DNA of 64,000 bases, taken from Gracilimonas sp. (GTDB lineage: Bacteria > Bacteroidota > Rhodothermia > Balneolales > Balneolaceae). The DNA lies in the NCBI RefSeq assembly GCF_040218225.1, contig NZ_JAVJQO010000002.1, positions 186,001 through 250,000 of the forward strand. The letters are read 5' to 3'. The notes under the pieces are model-generated. The model was not told the origin of the DNA. It was given only the letters and a program-made list of their open reading frames with translations, and ran no database searches. The position numbers were made by a program, and so were the translations under genes. Position 1 is the first letter of the stretch, and the number at the start of each line of letters is the position of its first letter. Shown one piece after another: positions 49,848-59,239 of the stretch.

Positions 49848-51434
49848 ATGAAATTCACTATATCTCTGTTATCAATTCTAATTTTTTCAGCTTTATCGAT
49901 TCAGGCGCAAATGCCTGACGCCCCGCAACGAACAGAGGGTGATGGACCTTATGAACGACTGATTATCCGCGGTGTAAATCTCATTGATGGAACAGGATCT
50001 CCGGCTACCGGCCCAGTTGATATTGTAGTTGAAGGAAATAAAATAGCGTCCATTCAAACAGTAGGCTATCCTAATCTTCCAATCAACGAAAACAGACGAC
50101 CTAAAGCCGATGATAAAACAAAAGTAATTGATGCTGAAGGAATGTACCTACTCCCCGGTTTCTTTGATATGCATGCTCATACCGGAGGTGGTGCTCAGGG
50201 AACTACTCCTGAATATGTTTATAAACTTTGGCTGGCTCATGGAATTACTTCTATCCGTGAACCCGGGTCTTTCAATGGCATGGATTGGACACTTCGGCAT
50301 AAAGAATTGAGTAGAAAAAATGAAATTACTGCTCCACGCATATCTGCATGGATTGGTTTTGGGATGGGAAGTGATAAACCGATCACTACACCTGAACAAG
50401 CCCGAAAATGGGTCCAAATGATTCACAAAGAAGGAGCAGATGGAATCAAATTTTTTGGAGCTTCTCCGGAAGTATATGCAGCAGCTATTGATGAGGCCAA
50501 TAAATTAGGGCTTGGCACCATGACACATCATGCCCAAACCCGAGTAGTATATAATGATGCACTCAAATCCGCTCAGCTAGGGTTAACCTCCATGACACAT
50601 TGGTATGGCTTACCTGAATCTATGTTTGAGGATAAAATTATTCAGGATTATCCACTAGACTATAATTATAACGACGAACAACATCGTTTTGAGGAAGCCG
50701 GAAAGCTTTGGAAACAAGCTGCTGCTCCAGATTCAGAAAAGTGGGAATCGGTTATGGATGAGATGCTCGAACTTAATTTCACACTCAATCCTACATTCAC
50801 CATTTATGAAGCAAACCGCGATTTGAGTGCTCAGCGCCGAGCCGAATGGCATGAAAAATATACCTTGCCATCCCTGTGGAAATTTTATGCCCCAAGTCGC
50901 ATTTCTCATGGTTCTTATTGGATTGAGTGGGGAACAGAACAGGAAATAGCCTGGAAAGAAAACTTTGCCCTATGGATGCAGTTTGTGAACGAATATAAGA
51001 ATAAAGGCGGACGTGTTACTCTTGGCTCTGATGCAGGCTATATCTACAAGCTGTACGGATTTGGTTACATACAGGAAATGGAGCTCTTTCGGGAAGCAGG
51101 ATTTCATCCATTGGAAATCTTCCAATCAGCTTCATTAAAAGGAGCTGAAGTGCTTGGTGTTGATGACCAATTAGGTACTATTGAAGTGGGGAAACTTGCC
51201 GATATGGTAATTGTAGATGCCAACCCTATGAAAAACCTGAAAGTTTTATACGGAACCGGAGCCATTTACGTCAACGAGGATAATGAGCCTGTTCGCAGGG
51301 GCGGGATTCGATACACCATTAAAGACGGGATTGTATTCGATGCCAAAGAGCTACTGAAGGATGTAGCTGAGATGGTGGAAGCTGCCAAGTCGGAAGAGAC
51401 CTTTGAAATTACTCAACCCGGTTTAGACTATTAA
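49848..51434 (+). CDS. Secreted amidohydrolase
   Basis: 528 residues. Signal peptide (about 1-21, ending SALSIQAQ). Metal-dependent hydrolase of the amidohydrolase superfamily: LLPGFFDMHAHTGGG with the first two His, GADGIKFFGAS with a candidate carboxylated Lys, MTHHAQTRVVYN and MTHWYG with later His, and the metal Asp in VTLGSDAGYIYKLYGFG. A closing beta sandwich contains GKLADMVIVDANPMKNL, typical of imidazolonepropionase/dipeptidase-like members. Substrate unknown; periplasmic location inferred. It is followed by a small barrel-like gene 31 bases downstream. Confidence 0.87.
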   Translation: MKFTISLLSILIFSALSIQAQMPDAPQRTEGDGPYERLIIRGVNLIDGTGSPATGPVDIVVEGNKIASIQTVGYPNLPINENRRPKADDKTKVIDAEGMYLLPGFFDMHAHTGGGAQGTTPEYVYKLWLAHGITSIREPGSFNGMDWTLRHKELSRKNEITAPRISAWIGFGMGSDKPITTPEQARKWVQMIHKEGADGIKFFGASPEVYAAAIDEANKLGLGTMTHHAQTRVVYNDALKSAQLGLTSMTHWYGLPESMFEDKIIQDYPLDYNYNDEQHRFEEAGKLWKQAAAPDSEKWESVMDEMLELNFTLNPTFTIYEANRDLSAQRRAEWHEKYTLPSLWKFYAPSRISHGSYWIEWGTEQEIAWKENFALWMQFVNEYKNKGGRVTLGSDAGYIYKLYGFGYIQEMELFREAGFHPLEIFQSASLKGAEVLGVDDQLGTIEVGKLADMVIVDANPMKNLKVLYGTGAIYVNEDNEPVRRGGIRYTIKDGIVFDAKELLKDVAEMVEAAKSEETFEITQPGLDY

Positions 51435-51465
51435 TATTAATCACTAAAAAAATTACGAAACGATT

Positions 51466-51933
51466 ATGAAAAGCATACGCACCTTTTTGTTAATACTGAT
51501 TATCGGAATTTCAACTTCAGCTTATGCCCAGGAAAGCAAGACAGCTGTTGGTGGTTACCTTTCCGGAATCTCAGCTAAATTCACTATTTCTGAGTCTTCA
51601 GCAATTCGTACCGATCTGGGACTCACCTTGATCGATTTTACGCAAATCGATCTGACTGCTTATTATCAGATCTATAAAACCGAGAATTCTCTCGGTGTTG
51701 AGTCAGGCACGTTAACCCCTTATTACGCTCCGGGTATTCGTATCTCATATGTAGATGCAGGAGCAAATGTTGACGGTGATGTATCCTATGGCATAGAGTT
51801 TCCACTCGGGGTTGAGTATGGTTTTGAAGAAGCCCCTTTTGAAGTCTTCATAGATATGGGCCCCTATCTTACTATAAACCCCAATCAACTTTTCGGATTC
51901 ACCGGATCCATCGGATTCAGATATCAGCTATAG
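51466..51933 (+). CDS. Small outer-membrane beta-barrel-like protein
   Basis: 155 residues with a signal peptide (about 1-21, ending STSAYAQ) and alternating amphipathic strands (KTAVGGYLSGISAKFTIS, LIDFTQIDLTAYYQIYKT) ending with an aromatic/Leu C-terminus (SIGFRYQL). The pattern is that of an eight-stranded OmpA/OmpX-type barrel. Function unknown. It is co-directional with, and 31 bases after, the amidohydrolase gene, and is followed by a strong terminator. Confidence 0.65.
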   Translation: MKSIRTFLLILIIGISTSAYAQESKTAVGGYLSGISAKFTISESSAIRTDLGLTLIDFTQIDLTAYYQIYKTENSLGVESGTLTPYYAPGIRISYVDAGANVDGDVSYGIEFPLGVEYGFEEAPFEVFIDMGPYLTINPNQLFGFTGSIGFRYQL

Positions 51934-51937
51934 AAAT

Positions 51938-51967
51938 AAAAAGGCGCCTTTTTACAGGCGCCTTAAT
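51938..51967. terminator. Rho-independent terminator
   Basis: AAGGCGCC (51941-51948) pairs perfectly with GGCGCCTT (51957-51964) around TTTTTACA. It lies between the barrel gene and the convergent M14 peptidase gene; the A-rich left flank also lets it serve the minus strand. Confidence 0.8.
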
Positions 51968-51987
51968 TGTATCAATAAGATGTTCTT

Positions 51988-54585
51988 CTACATTCCGGGA
52001 AGCAACATTACCGCATTTTGAACCATCCGGCTTGGCCCTACCCAAAACATGCGATACTGGGTATTATCAAGCAAGAAAACCACTTTCCCGCTTCCCATAT
52101 TCTCAACAGCGGCAAAAGCCATTCCAGCAGCTTGCTCTTTATTTTCTTGGGAAGCATACCCCGAGGCCAGCACCTCATCTCCTTCTTTCACATAATAGCC
52201 CACCGTTTGAAATGAAGTTGAAGGGACAATACCATCATCGCCAAACTTCAGGGAATAAACTCGTTCCGGCATCCCGAAAGCCAGCGGATTAGTAGTATCC
52301 AGCATCCCCTTGAATGCAGATCCGGGAATGCGTTCAAGGCCAAATACATCTTCCCGGTTTGCATATTTAGTGTATGCCTTGGGATCTATCTCTGTGCTGT
52401 CCTCATCTTCCTCAGAAAAAAGTTCCACTCCGGTAAAACCTGACCGATCTTTCGTGAGCCAGCTTCCGCTGCCTTCTGTTCCGATCAAAACTCCGCCATT
52501 TCGGACCCAATTTTTCAAAACTTCCATCTCAGAATCATTCCAGACTCCATTCAAACCACCCCATGCGCCGGGCATCAGAATAACATCATAGTTATCAAGG
52601 TCATTGCTGGAAAAACTGCCTGATCTGATTCTGCTGATCCCAAACTCCGTCCACTGATCAAACAAAAACCAAAGCTGGCCGGCTGTATAGGAACTAAAGG
52701 GAGAGTCTATCATCAATGCTACGTTCGGCTTCTTAACCGGCTGAGAATCACCAGAAGCCAAATCCATACCTTTACTCATTCTTCCGGTGTTGAAGCCTTC
52801 TATCACAACATTCGCTTCTGTAGCCACCTTCTGCATATCGGCCGCAATTTGATCCCTCTTCTCATAGTTTCGGCCAACTAATACAATGAGTGAACCTTCC
52901 GAATAGGTTTTCTCTCCATTATTGAAACTTCGGCGCGCACTGCGAACATTGTATTCCATTTCCCAGAGTTTGGCTAATGCTTTGGGGGCATGACGCTGCT
53001 TCCAGTCTATTACATAGGCATATTGAGCTCCGGCATTTTTCAATCCTGAGTTGTAAGTCAATTCTTCTGTTACCATTTCAGTATTTGCATCAACTCCACG
53101 AGTAGTCCAGGTTGCATCCAGATTATAAGCAAGAGGCACCGACCAGGTCGCCATATCGTACATCACCGAATCCTCAATTTCCATCTGCTTTCTGAACAGT
53201 GTATTTATGAACAAGTGCTTAGGCTGATCTGTCTTAATAATGAAATCACCCGATTTGAAATTTCTGTTCGATGAACTTCCATCCCAATAACTAAAAGAAT
53301 TTCGCTGGCTGAAATCCTGAGTAGCCCGCTCTACTTTCACGCCATGCTTCATCAACATGTTAACTACCTGATAGGTGTAGTCGTTTTCATTATTCGGGAG
53401 AATATACGCTTCGGTGTTTCCCTTTTGGGCTGATTGTGAAACAGAGTTTTTGAAGTAGCTCAGAAGTCCTTGCTTATTCTCTACCGCCGTTTTCACAATT
53501 GACACACCATTCGTGTAATGATCAAACACGCGTTGCCGCAGAGTTAGTATATAGCCGTCATCGGTTTCTACCGCACGGCCACCGCGGCTATGTCCACCCT
53601 GTTCAGCCAGCATCCCTATACCGCCCATCACGCTGGGATAAGAAGAACCATACCCCGGGTAAAAGAAATCGAAAGCCTCACGTGTAGCATAATTCACTCC
53701 GGCCTCGTCAAATTCCTCAATCAAACCGCGACCAAAAGCATCTGCCCACTTGTCATATTCTGAAGGAAGCTCCAGGTTTCTCGGAGTAGTACCCGGCATG
53801 GCAAAATAGTTATTGTTGAAACCCTGCTCATGAAAATCCATATGCACCTGGGGCATCCATTGCTGGTAAGCGGCTATTCTTCCCTGAGATTCAGGATGAA
53901 CCAGCCACACCCAATCCCTGTTCAAGTCAAACCAATAGTGATTTGTGCGACCCCCGGGCCAAATTTCATCATGCTCAAGGTCTTCTGAATTCGTATTTAA
54001 AATATTGGCGCGGGATGATTTGTACCAATACACATAGCGGTCCCGGCCATCAGGGTTAATCATGGGATCGATGATAACCACCGAGTTTTCCAGCCATTTT
54101 AGTGTCTCCTGATCGGCACCGGCTACTAACCGATACGCCGTTTGCATAGCCGCCTCGCTGCTGGATGGCTCATTCCCATGCACATTATAACTAAGCCAAA
54201 CAACCACCGGCTTTTCTTCTATGCCGGAAGATTCAGGATTGTTTGCCAACTCCAGGTTAGCCTGCCGAATAGACTCAATATTGGCCTGATTTTCACCCGA
54301 ACTGATTACGGCATAATATAAATCACGTCCTTCATAGGTAGTCGCATACTTGTGAAAAGTAATTTTATCAGATTCCTGGTCAAGTTGTTTAAAATAGTCC
54401 ATCACCTGGTGGTGAAAGGTATACTCCTTTCCCAGCTCATAGCCAAGATAATCAGATGGAGAAGTTATTTCGGAGTCATAGGATAGTTCGGGATGAAATT
54501 GAAATCGTTCTAAAGCAAATTCATCCTGCCCGAAAATAGTATTGGTTATGAGTAGGAAAGCAAAGAGAGTCAGTATTTTTTTCAT
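51988..54585 (-). CDS. Secreted M14-family zinc carboxypeptidase
   Basis: 865 residues from the ATG at 54585; a TTG 30 bases upstream gives a worse signal sequence. Signal peptide (about 1-19). M14 domain (about 40-360): zinc ligands in WLSYNVHGNEPSSSEAAM (HxxE) and a later His in WMPQVHMDFHEQGFNNNYF, the substrate Arg in INPDGRDRYVYW, and the catalytic region GMLAEQGGHSRGGRAV. The C-terminal half has a DJ-1/GATase-like fold (YDVILMPGAWGGLNGVW, NGGVLIGTEGSGSW). Similar long proteins occur widely in Bacteroidota as secreted peptidases. Confidence 0.88.
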   Translation of the reverse strand: MKKILTLFAFLLITNTIFGQDEFALERFQFHPELSYDSEITSPSDYLGYELGKEYTFHHQVMDYFKQLDQESDKITFHKYATTYEGRDLYYAVISSGENQANIESIRQANLELANNPESSGIEEKPVVVWLSYNVHGNEPSSSEAAMQTAYRLVAGADQETLKWLENSVVIIDPMINPDGRDRYVYWYKSSRANILNTNSEDLEHDEIWPGGRTNHYWFDLNRDWVWLVHPESQGRIAAYQQWMPQVHMDFHEQGFNNNYFAMPGTTPRNLELPSEYDKWADAFGRGLIEEFDEAGVNYATREAFDFFYPGYGSSYPSVMGGIGMLAEQGGHSRGGRAVETDDGYILTLRQRVFDHYTNGVSIVKTAVENKQGLLSYFKNSVSQSAQKGNTEAYILPNNENDYTYQVVNMLMKHGVKVERATQDFSQRNSFSYWDGSSSNRNFKSGDFIIKTDQPKHLFINTLFRKQMEIEDSVMYDMATWSVPLAYNLDATWTTRGVDANTEMVTEELTYNSGLKNAGAQYAYVIDWKQRHAPKALAKLWEMEYNVRSARRSFNNGEKTYSEGSLIVLVGRNYEKRDQIAADMQKVATEANVVIEGFNTGRMSKGMDLASGDSQPVKKPNVALMIDSPFSSYTAGQLWFLFDQWTEFGISRIRSGSFSSNDLDNYDVILMPGAWGGLNGVWNDSEMEVLKNWVRNGGVLIGTEGSGSWLTKDRSGFTGVELFSEEDEDSTEIDPKAYTKYANREDVFGLERIPGSAFKGMLDTTNPLAFGMPERVYSLKFGDDGIVPSTSFQTVGYYVKEGDEVLASGYASQENKEQAAGMAFAAVENMGSGKVVFLLDNTQYRMFWVGPSRMVQNAVMLLPGM

Positions 54586-54674
54586 TTCAGATATTTTAAA
54601 ATTTGATTGAAGCAAAGCTTTTTCAAAATAGCGGTATTATGTTAACAAGAAAATCCTTTGCTTTTTGAGGATTT

Positions 54675-54690
54675 ATCTCAATTTTGAGAT
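54675..54690. promoter_or_regulatory. Inverted repeat abutting the start codon of the AsmA-like gene
   Basis: ATCTCAATTTTGAGAT, two 7-base arms around TT, ends at the base before the ATG at 54691, in the 105-base divergent region with the peptidase gene. It could be an operator or an mRNA hairpin hiding the ribosome site; no Shine-Dalgarno sequence is otherwise visible. Confidence 0.45.
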
Positions 54691-56277
54691 ATGAAAAAAG
54701 CACTAAAAGTTTTTTTAATATTTGTTATAACTGTTGTAATTCTTTCCGGAGCCGTGGCATTAATCGCTCCAACCTTTCTGACTGAACCTTTAAAAAAAGC
54801 TCTCACTGAAGAATTTAGTCGTCAAACCAATCGGGACTATACCCTTGATTTCTCCACTTTCCACATCGGTATCCTCCGACGTACTATAACTGTAGATTCT
54901 ATCGTCGTTCAACCCGATAGTGCCTCCCCACAAATAAAGAGAATTGCTGCATCCTCGATATCTATCGATGGTATTCAATGGTTCAGCTTAGTCAATAAAC
55001 CATTTCCCAACTTTAAAACCATCACAATTAATGAACCAGATGTAGAATTGATTAACCGAGGTTTTTCAGCTTCTGCATTCTCAAATTCCGGAGGCAATTC
55101 AACCAATGATATAGCTAAGAAACTTGCCACATTTGATCTGTTTATAAAAAGCGGAAAAGGCCGGATTATCCGCCCCAATAAACAGGAAGTCTTTCGTGTT
55201 GATGATATCTCTGTAGAAGCAAGAGATATAAACATAAACGAACTTCTGGATGGCTCTCAAATCGTTTTTATGGATAACTTAATCCTCAGTGGCTCTGGAC
55301 TGCGACTTTCAATGGAGAAGAAACTCTATGAAATAACAGCCGGGGATTTCAGCTTTAATAAAAAATCGGAGTATGCTTCACTGACCGATATTGCTCTTAA
55401 CCCGCTGGCTCCAAAGTATCGATTTTCCGAAATTAAAAACCGCCAAATAGATCGCATTGATCTGAAGGTGCCAAAAATAGAGTTTATAGGCTTTGAAATG
55501 GATTCTCTCGCATCCCAACATTTTGAGATGGATTCCATGCATATTTCTGGAGCCCGAATGGAGGTTTTCCGGGATAAGTACAAAGAACGTCCGACCAGTA
55601 TTCAGCGCAAACCACTGCTTTATGAGGTTGCTAACGCCATCGATTTCTCTTTTGGGTTAAACAAAGTTGCTATTTCAGAAACTGATATCACCTATGAAGA
55701 ACATAAACCGCCCTCTGAAAAACCCGGAAGTATTTCTTTTAACGATATAAATGCAACTATTGAAAACTTTCGCACAGAAAGTCATCCTCGATTTTATGAA
55801 GACTCTCTGAAATTAAATGTGGACGCATTATTCATGAATGTCGCAACATTGAATTTAGATGTGAGTTATGCCGTTTTTGATAAAAATAACACCCACACAG
55901 TAGACGTGACTCTTGGAAGTTTTGATCCTCAGGAAGCCGGAGAAATGCTTCAAAATGTGGGGTTCGTCAAAATTGAAGACGGACTAATTGAAAGTCTGTC
56001 TGCTAACTATACCTTGAACTCTTCATCGTCTTTCGGGGAAGTAAAAGTCTTGTATCGGAATTTAAAAGTTTCTTTTCTTAATAAAGATAACCCTGAAAAA
56101 ACAGGAGTGAAGCAGGTTCTCGGAGATTTTATCGCTAATACTTTTGTACTGAAATCTGATAATCTTGGCGAAAATGCCCGGATCGGAGAAATCAGTTTTG
56201 AACGGGAGGTTGAAAAATCTATTTTCGCTTATTGGTGGAAATCCCTGCTTGATGGAATTAAAGAAGTGATCAAATAA
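54691..56277 (+). CDS. AsmA-like inner-membrane-anchored protein
   Basis: 528 residues. One N-terminal membrane helix (about 6-28, VFLIFVITVVILSGAVALIA) then a long beta-strand-rich periplasmic part (about 40-500) with repeated LDLxxPxI-type segments, for example RIDLKVPKIEFIGFEM and KVAISETDITYEEHKPP. The opening, FLTEPLKKALTEEFSRQTNR, resembles the start of AsmA/DUF748-type proteins, which form bridge-like lipid conduits between membranes. It ends in an amphipathic helix (WWKSLLDGIKEVIK). Family match is by architecture, not clear motifs. It is followed by a dehydratase after 4 bases. Confidence 0.6.
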   Translation: MKKALKVFLIFVITVVILSGAVALIAPTFLTEPLKKALTEEFSRQTNRDYTLDFSTFHIGILRRTITVDSIVVQPDSASPQIKRIAASSISIDGIQWFSLVNKPFPNFKTITINEPDVELINRGFSASAFSNSGGNSTNDIAKKLATFDLFIKSGKGRIIRPNKQEVFRVDDISVEARDININELLDGSQIVFMDNLILSGSGLRLSMEKKLYEITAGDFSFNKKSEYASLTDIALNPLAPKYRFSEIKNRQIDRIDLKVPKIEFIGFEMDSLASQHFEMDSMHISGARMEVFRDKYKERPTSIQRKPLLYEVANAIDFSFGLNKVAISETDITYEEHKPPSEKPGSISFNDINATIENFRTESHPRFYEDSLKLNVDALFMNVATLNLDVSYAVFDKNNTHTVDVTLGSFDPQEAGEMLQNVGFVKIEDGLIESLSANYTLNSSSSFGEVKVLYRNLKVSFLNKDNPEKTGVKQVLGDFIANTFVLKSDNLGENARIGEISFEREVEKSIFAYWWKSLLDGIKEVIK

Positions 56278-56281
56278 ATTT

Positions 56282-57238
56282 ATGAAAACCGTACTCACCC
56301 CTCCTACCCTATCTGACATCCGGGAAGCACAACAAAGGATTTCAGAATATGCACACCGTACACCTGTGCTAAACAGCAAACAGGTTAATCAAAAAATGGG
56401 TGCCCAAATTTTCTTTAAATGTGAAAACTTTCAAAAGGTCGGCGCTTTCAAATTCCGTGGAGCAAGCAATGCTATTTTTTCTTTGACCGATGAAGAAGCC
56501 GCCAAGGGTGTAGCTACTCATTCTTCCGGAAATCATGCACAGGCGCTGGCTTTGGCAGCTAAGCTAAGGGGCATTCCGGCTTATGTTGTGATGCCTGAAA
56601 ATGCCCCAAAAGTAAAAGTGAAAGCCGTCCAAAACTATGGAGCTGAAATTACTTTTTGTGAGTCAACCTTACAAGCCCGCGAATCAACACTTGAGAAAGT
56701 AGTAGAGAAAACCGGCGCAACTTTCATTCATCCTTATAACGATGCCCGAATTATCGCCGGACAGGGAACAGCAGCCCTGGAACTGCTGGAAGATCATCCC
56801 GATCTGGATATGATAATGGCACCTGTAGGCGGCGGTGGGTTATTGAGCGGAACTGCATTGGCAGCTAAATCCATCAAGCCAGATATAAAAATTATTGGAG
56901 CAGAACCTGCTAATGCTGATGATGCCTACCGTTCTTTCCAAAAAGGTGAACTCATACCTGTTAGCAATCCTGATACCATTGCCGACGGATTACGTACTTC
57001 TTTAGGTGAACTGCCCTTCTCTTTAATCCGGGAATATGTTGATGATATTGTAACCGTTCCTGAAGAATCTATTATTGAAGCCATGCGTTACGTGTGGGAG
57101 CGCCTGAATATGATTATAGAAGCTTCCTGCGCCGTTCCCGTAGCAGCTGTTTTTGACGAAAAAGTAGAGGTAAAAGGAAAAAAAGTTGCCATTATCATTA
57201 CCGGTGGAAATGTGGATTTGGATAACCTTCCCTGGTAA
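56282..57238 (+). CDS. Threonine/serine dehydratase, fold-type II PLP enzyme
   Basis: 318 residues without a C-terminal ACT regulatory domain, so the catabolic/racemase-like type. PLP lysine in CENFQKVGAFKFRGASNAI, substrate loop THSSGNHAQALALAAK, the phosphate-binding Gly-rich loop MAPVGGGGLLSGTALA and the end VAIIITGGNVDL. Candidates are catabolic threonine dehydratase, serine racemase or 3-hydroxyaspartate dehydratase; residues to decide are not obvious. It starts 4 bases after the AsmA-like gene, so the two are likely co-transcribed though unrelated. Confidence 0.88.
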   Translation: MKTVLTPPTLSDIREAQQRISEYAHRTPVLNSKQVNQKMGAQIFFKCENFQKVGAFKFRGASNAIFSLTDEEAAKGVATHSSGNHAQALALAAKLRGIPAYVVMPENAPKVKVKAVQNYGAEITFCESTLQARESTLEKVVEKTGATFIHPYNDARIIAGQGTAALELLEDHPDLDMIMAPVGGGGLLSGTALAAKSIKPDIKIIGAEPANADDAYRSFQKGELIPVSNPDTIADGLRTSLGELPFSLIREYVDDIVTVPEESIIEAMRYVWERLNMIIEASCAVPVAAVFDEKVEVKGKKVAIIITGGNVDLDNLPW

Positions 57239-57359
57239 CAAATTACTTGACTCACACTATAATCAGGTTCAGATAAAAAAATAGCACCCTCACTATTCTT
57301 TTTCACATAGTGAAACAATTCCTTTCTTAAATTCGTCCTTAGGTAAACAATTTACTGCC

Positions 57360-58232
57360 ATGGGAAAAAAAGAAGATAATAAAACTCGCTCTTTCACTAA
57401 CGATCTGGACCGTCACTCTGATTTTGATCATGATCCCGATTTTGATTTAGATGAATATATCCGCAACCAAAGTCAGGAATCAGGAAACATTGTTATTGAA
57501 GAAGAAACCAAAGATCCTGATCGCTATCTTTTCAAGAATGCCATCCTCATTTTCATCGTTTTTGCTGCTGCTTTTTTGTGGTTTAATAATTGGAATCCAT
57601 CAGAAGCTTTTACCTTTGTTTTTGGAAATAATGAACAGGCAACTGAGGTAACTGCCGGAGCCCCAGATATTGATCGACTAGAAATTGAGATTCCGGAACC
57701 TCCTGAAATTCCAACTGTACCTGGTGTTGAAGCACCACCTGCACCAGCCAGTAATCTGGATATGAGCATCACTGAGTATCTATCTGTTTTACAAGACAAA
57801 GGCTACCTTGGAGATGAGATTTCAGGCTTTTCGGCCCGGCAGCTTTATGATGCAAATGTGCCCGTCTCTTACCTTGATGAACTTCAGAATGCAGGCTTTT
57901 TAGAAGACCTATCTTTCGTTTACATCACCAACTATTATCAAAACCAAATTCCATTATCCTATCTTGAAAGACTGCAGGATGCCGGTGTATATGAAGAATT
58001 ATCGTTTGTGGATGTAACGGCCTATTACAATGACGATATTCCTGTAGAGTATCTCGTTACACTAAATGAAGCTGGTTATCTAGAGGAATTATCGTTTGTG
58101 TATGTAACCAATTTCTATAATGCCGGTGTTACCGTAGAGTTTTTAGACCAGCTTAAAGAACAGGGTTTATATGACGACCTCAGCTTCCTGGATATTGTGG
58201 ATTTGTATCAAAGGGAAAATGGGGACGGTTAA
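57360..58232 (+). CDS. Repeat membrane protein A (30-residue repeats)
   Basis: 290 residues. An acidic cytoplasmic N-terminus (about 1-56) with DFDLDEYIRNQSQE is followed by a single membrane helix (about 57-76, FKNAILIFIVFAAAFLWFNN), a Pro/Glu-rich linker (PEPPEIPTVPGVEAPPAPA) and then about four repeats of exactly 30 residues, each of the form LSFVxVTxYYNxxIPVEYLx followed by xLxxAGYLEE. Two helices per repeat are predicted, so the outside part is a helical solenoid. The linker-helix-repeat plan is shared with the next gene. No catalytic residues are seen and I do not recognise a function. Confidence 0.7.
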   Translation: MGKKEDNKTRSFTNDLDRHSDFDHDPDFDLDEYIRNQSQESGNIVIEEETKDPDRYLFKNAILIFIVFAAAFLWFNNWNPSEAFTFVFGNNEQATEVTAGAPDIDRLEIEIPEPPEIPTVPGVEAPPAPASNLDMSITEYLSVLQDKGYLGDEISGFSARQLYDANVPVSYLDELQNAGFLEDLSFVYITNYYQNQIPLSYLERLQDAGVYEELSFVDVTAYYNDDIPVEYLVTLNEAGYLEELSFVYVTNFYNAGVTVEFLDQLKEQGLYDDLSFLDIVDLYQRENGDG

Positions 58233-58249
58233 ACTAATTGAACATCAAC

Positions 58250-59218
58250 ATGAAAACAAAATACAGAGACAGCAATAGCGATCCGGATTTTGATCTGGAT
58301 GAATACATCAGGGAGAAAAGTAAGGAGAACGATGAGATGTCCTACCAGCCTTTGCCTGAAGAAGATGACGGCTCGATGTTTAAAAATGCCGTCCTGATTT
58401 TCATGGTATTTGCTGCTTCTTTTCTTTGGTATCACGACTGGAGTCCTGCACAGGCATGGTCTTCTGTCTTTGGGAGTGATCAACAAAATGTGAATGTCAA
58501 TATTCCCGACATTAACATTAATATTCCTGACATTGATATTCCGGAGATGGCTCCTTTACCAGATTTCAGCTTTGAAGGAGGCTTTGCTGATTATTTAGTG
58601 GAAATCAATGATGCAGGTTTAGACAACCTTTTTTCAAATTCCGGATACCAGGCACTTTATCAGACCGGAGTTCCCATCGAATATTTAGAGCAGCTAAATA
58701 ATGCCGGATATCTGGAGGACGATTTTTCATATTCTGCAGTCATCGGACTTTATAACAGTGGAGTTCCTGTAGAATATATTGACGGACTGAATGAAATGAA
58801 CTTACTGGATGAATTCTCCTATTCTGCTATCATTGGGTTATATAATTCAGGGGTTTCCTTAGATTATGTTTCTTCTTTAAACGAAGCCGGTTACCTGGAT
58901 GTATTTTCCTACTCTGCCGTGATTGGATTGTATAATGGTGACGTAAGCATTGACTATCTGAATACTTTATTCGAAAATGGCTATCAGGATGTATTTTCAT
59001 ATTCAGGTATCATTGGCTTGTACAATGGCGGGGTAACTGTGGATTACCTGAATCAGCTCTCACAGAACGACCTGCTTAACGAGTTTTCTTATTCGGCAAT
59101 AATTGGGATGTATAATGGCGGAGTAACGGTAGATTACATAAATGGTTTAGCTGAACGGAACCTGCTTGGGAACCTTAGCTACTCAGATATCATCCGGATG
59201 TACAATACGGATCAATAA
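58250..59218 (+). CDS. Repeat membrane protein B (30-residue repeats)
   Basis: 322 residues from the ATG at 58250; a TTG 12 bases earlier is a weaker alternative. It has the same plan as its neighbour: DPDFDLDEYIREKSKEN near the start, a membrane helix (about 44-62, FKNAVLIFMVFAASFLWYHD), an Asn/Ile/Pro/Asp linker built of NIPDI units, and then at least six repeats of 30 residues (FSYSAIIGLYNSGVSLDYVS plus about ten more). Units start at 58724, 58814, 58904, 58994 and 59084, and a partial one at 59174, an exact 90-base period. It starts 17 bases after the first gene, in one operon. No homologous enzyme is recognised. Confidence 0.72.
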   Translation: MKTKYRDSNSDPDFDLDEYIREKSKENDEMSYQPLPEEDDGSMFKNAVLIFMVFAASFLWYHDWSPAQAWSSVFGSDQQNVNVNIPDININIPDIDIPEMAPLPDFSFEGGFADYLVEINDAGLDNLFSNSGYQALYQTGVPIEYLEQLNNAGYLEDDFSYSAVIGLYNSGVPVEYIDGLNEMNLLDEFSYSAIIGLYNSGVSLDYVSSLNEAGYLDVFSYSAVIGLYNGDVSIDYLNTLFENGYQDVFSYSGIIGLYNGGVTVDYLNQLSQNDLLNEFSYSAIIGMYNGGVTVDYINGLAERNLLGNLSYSDIIRMYNTDQ

Positions 59219-59239
59219 TCAAGCATTGAAATCTATAAT

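Noticed and set aside
58724-59215. The 90-base periodic DNA considered as a CRISPR-like or satellite array
   Set aside because: The period is an exact multiple of three, the frame is open, and the units translate into a repeating protein; there are no unique spacers.
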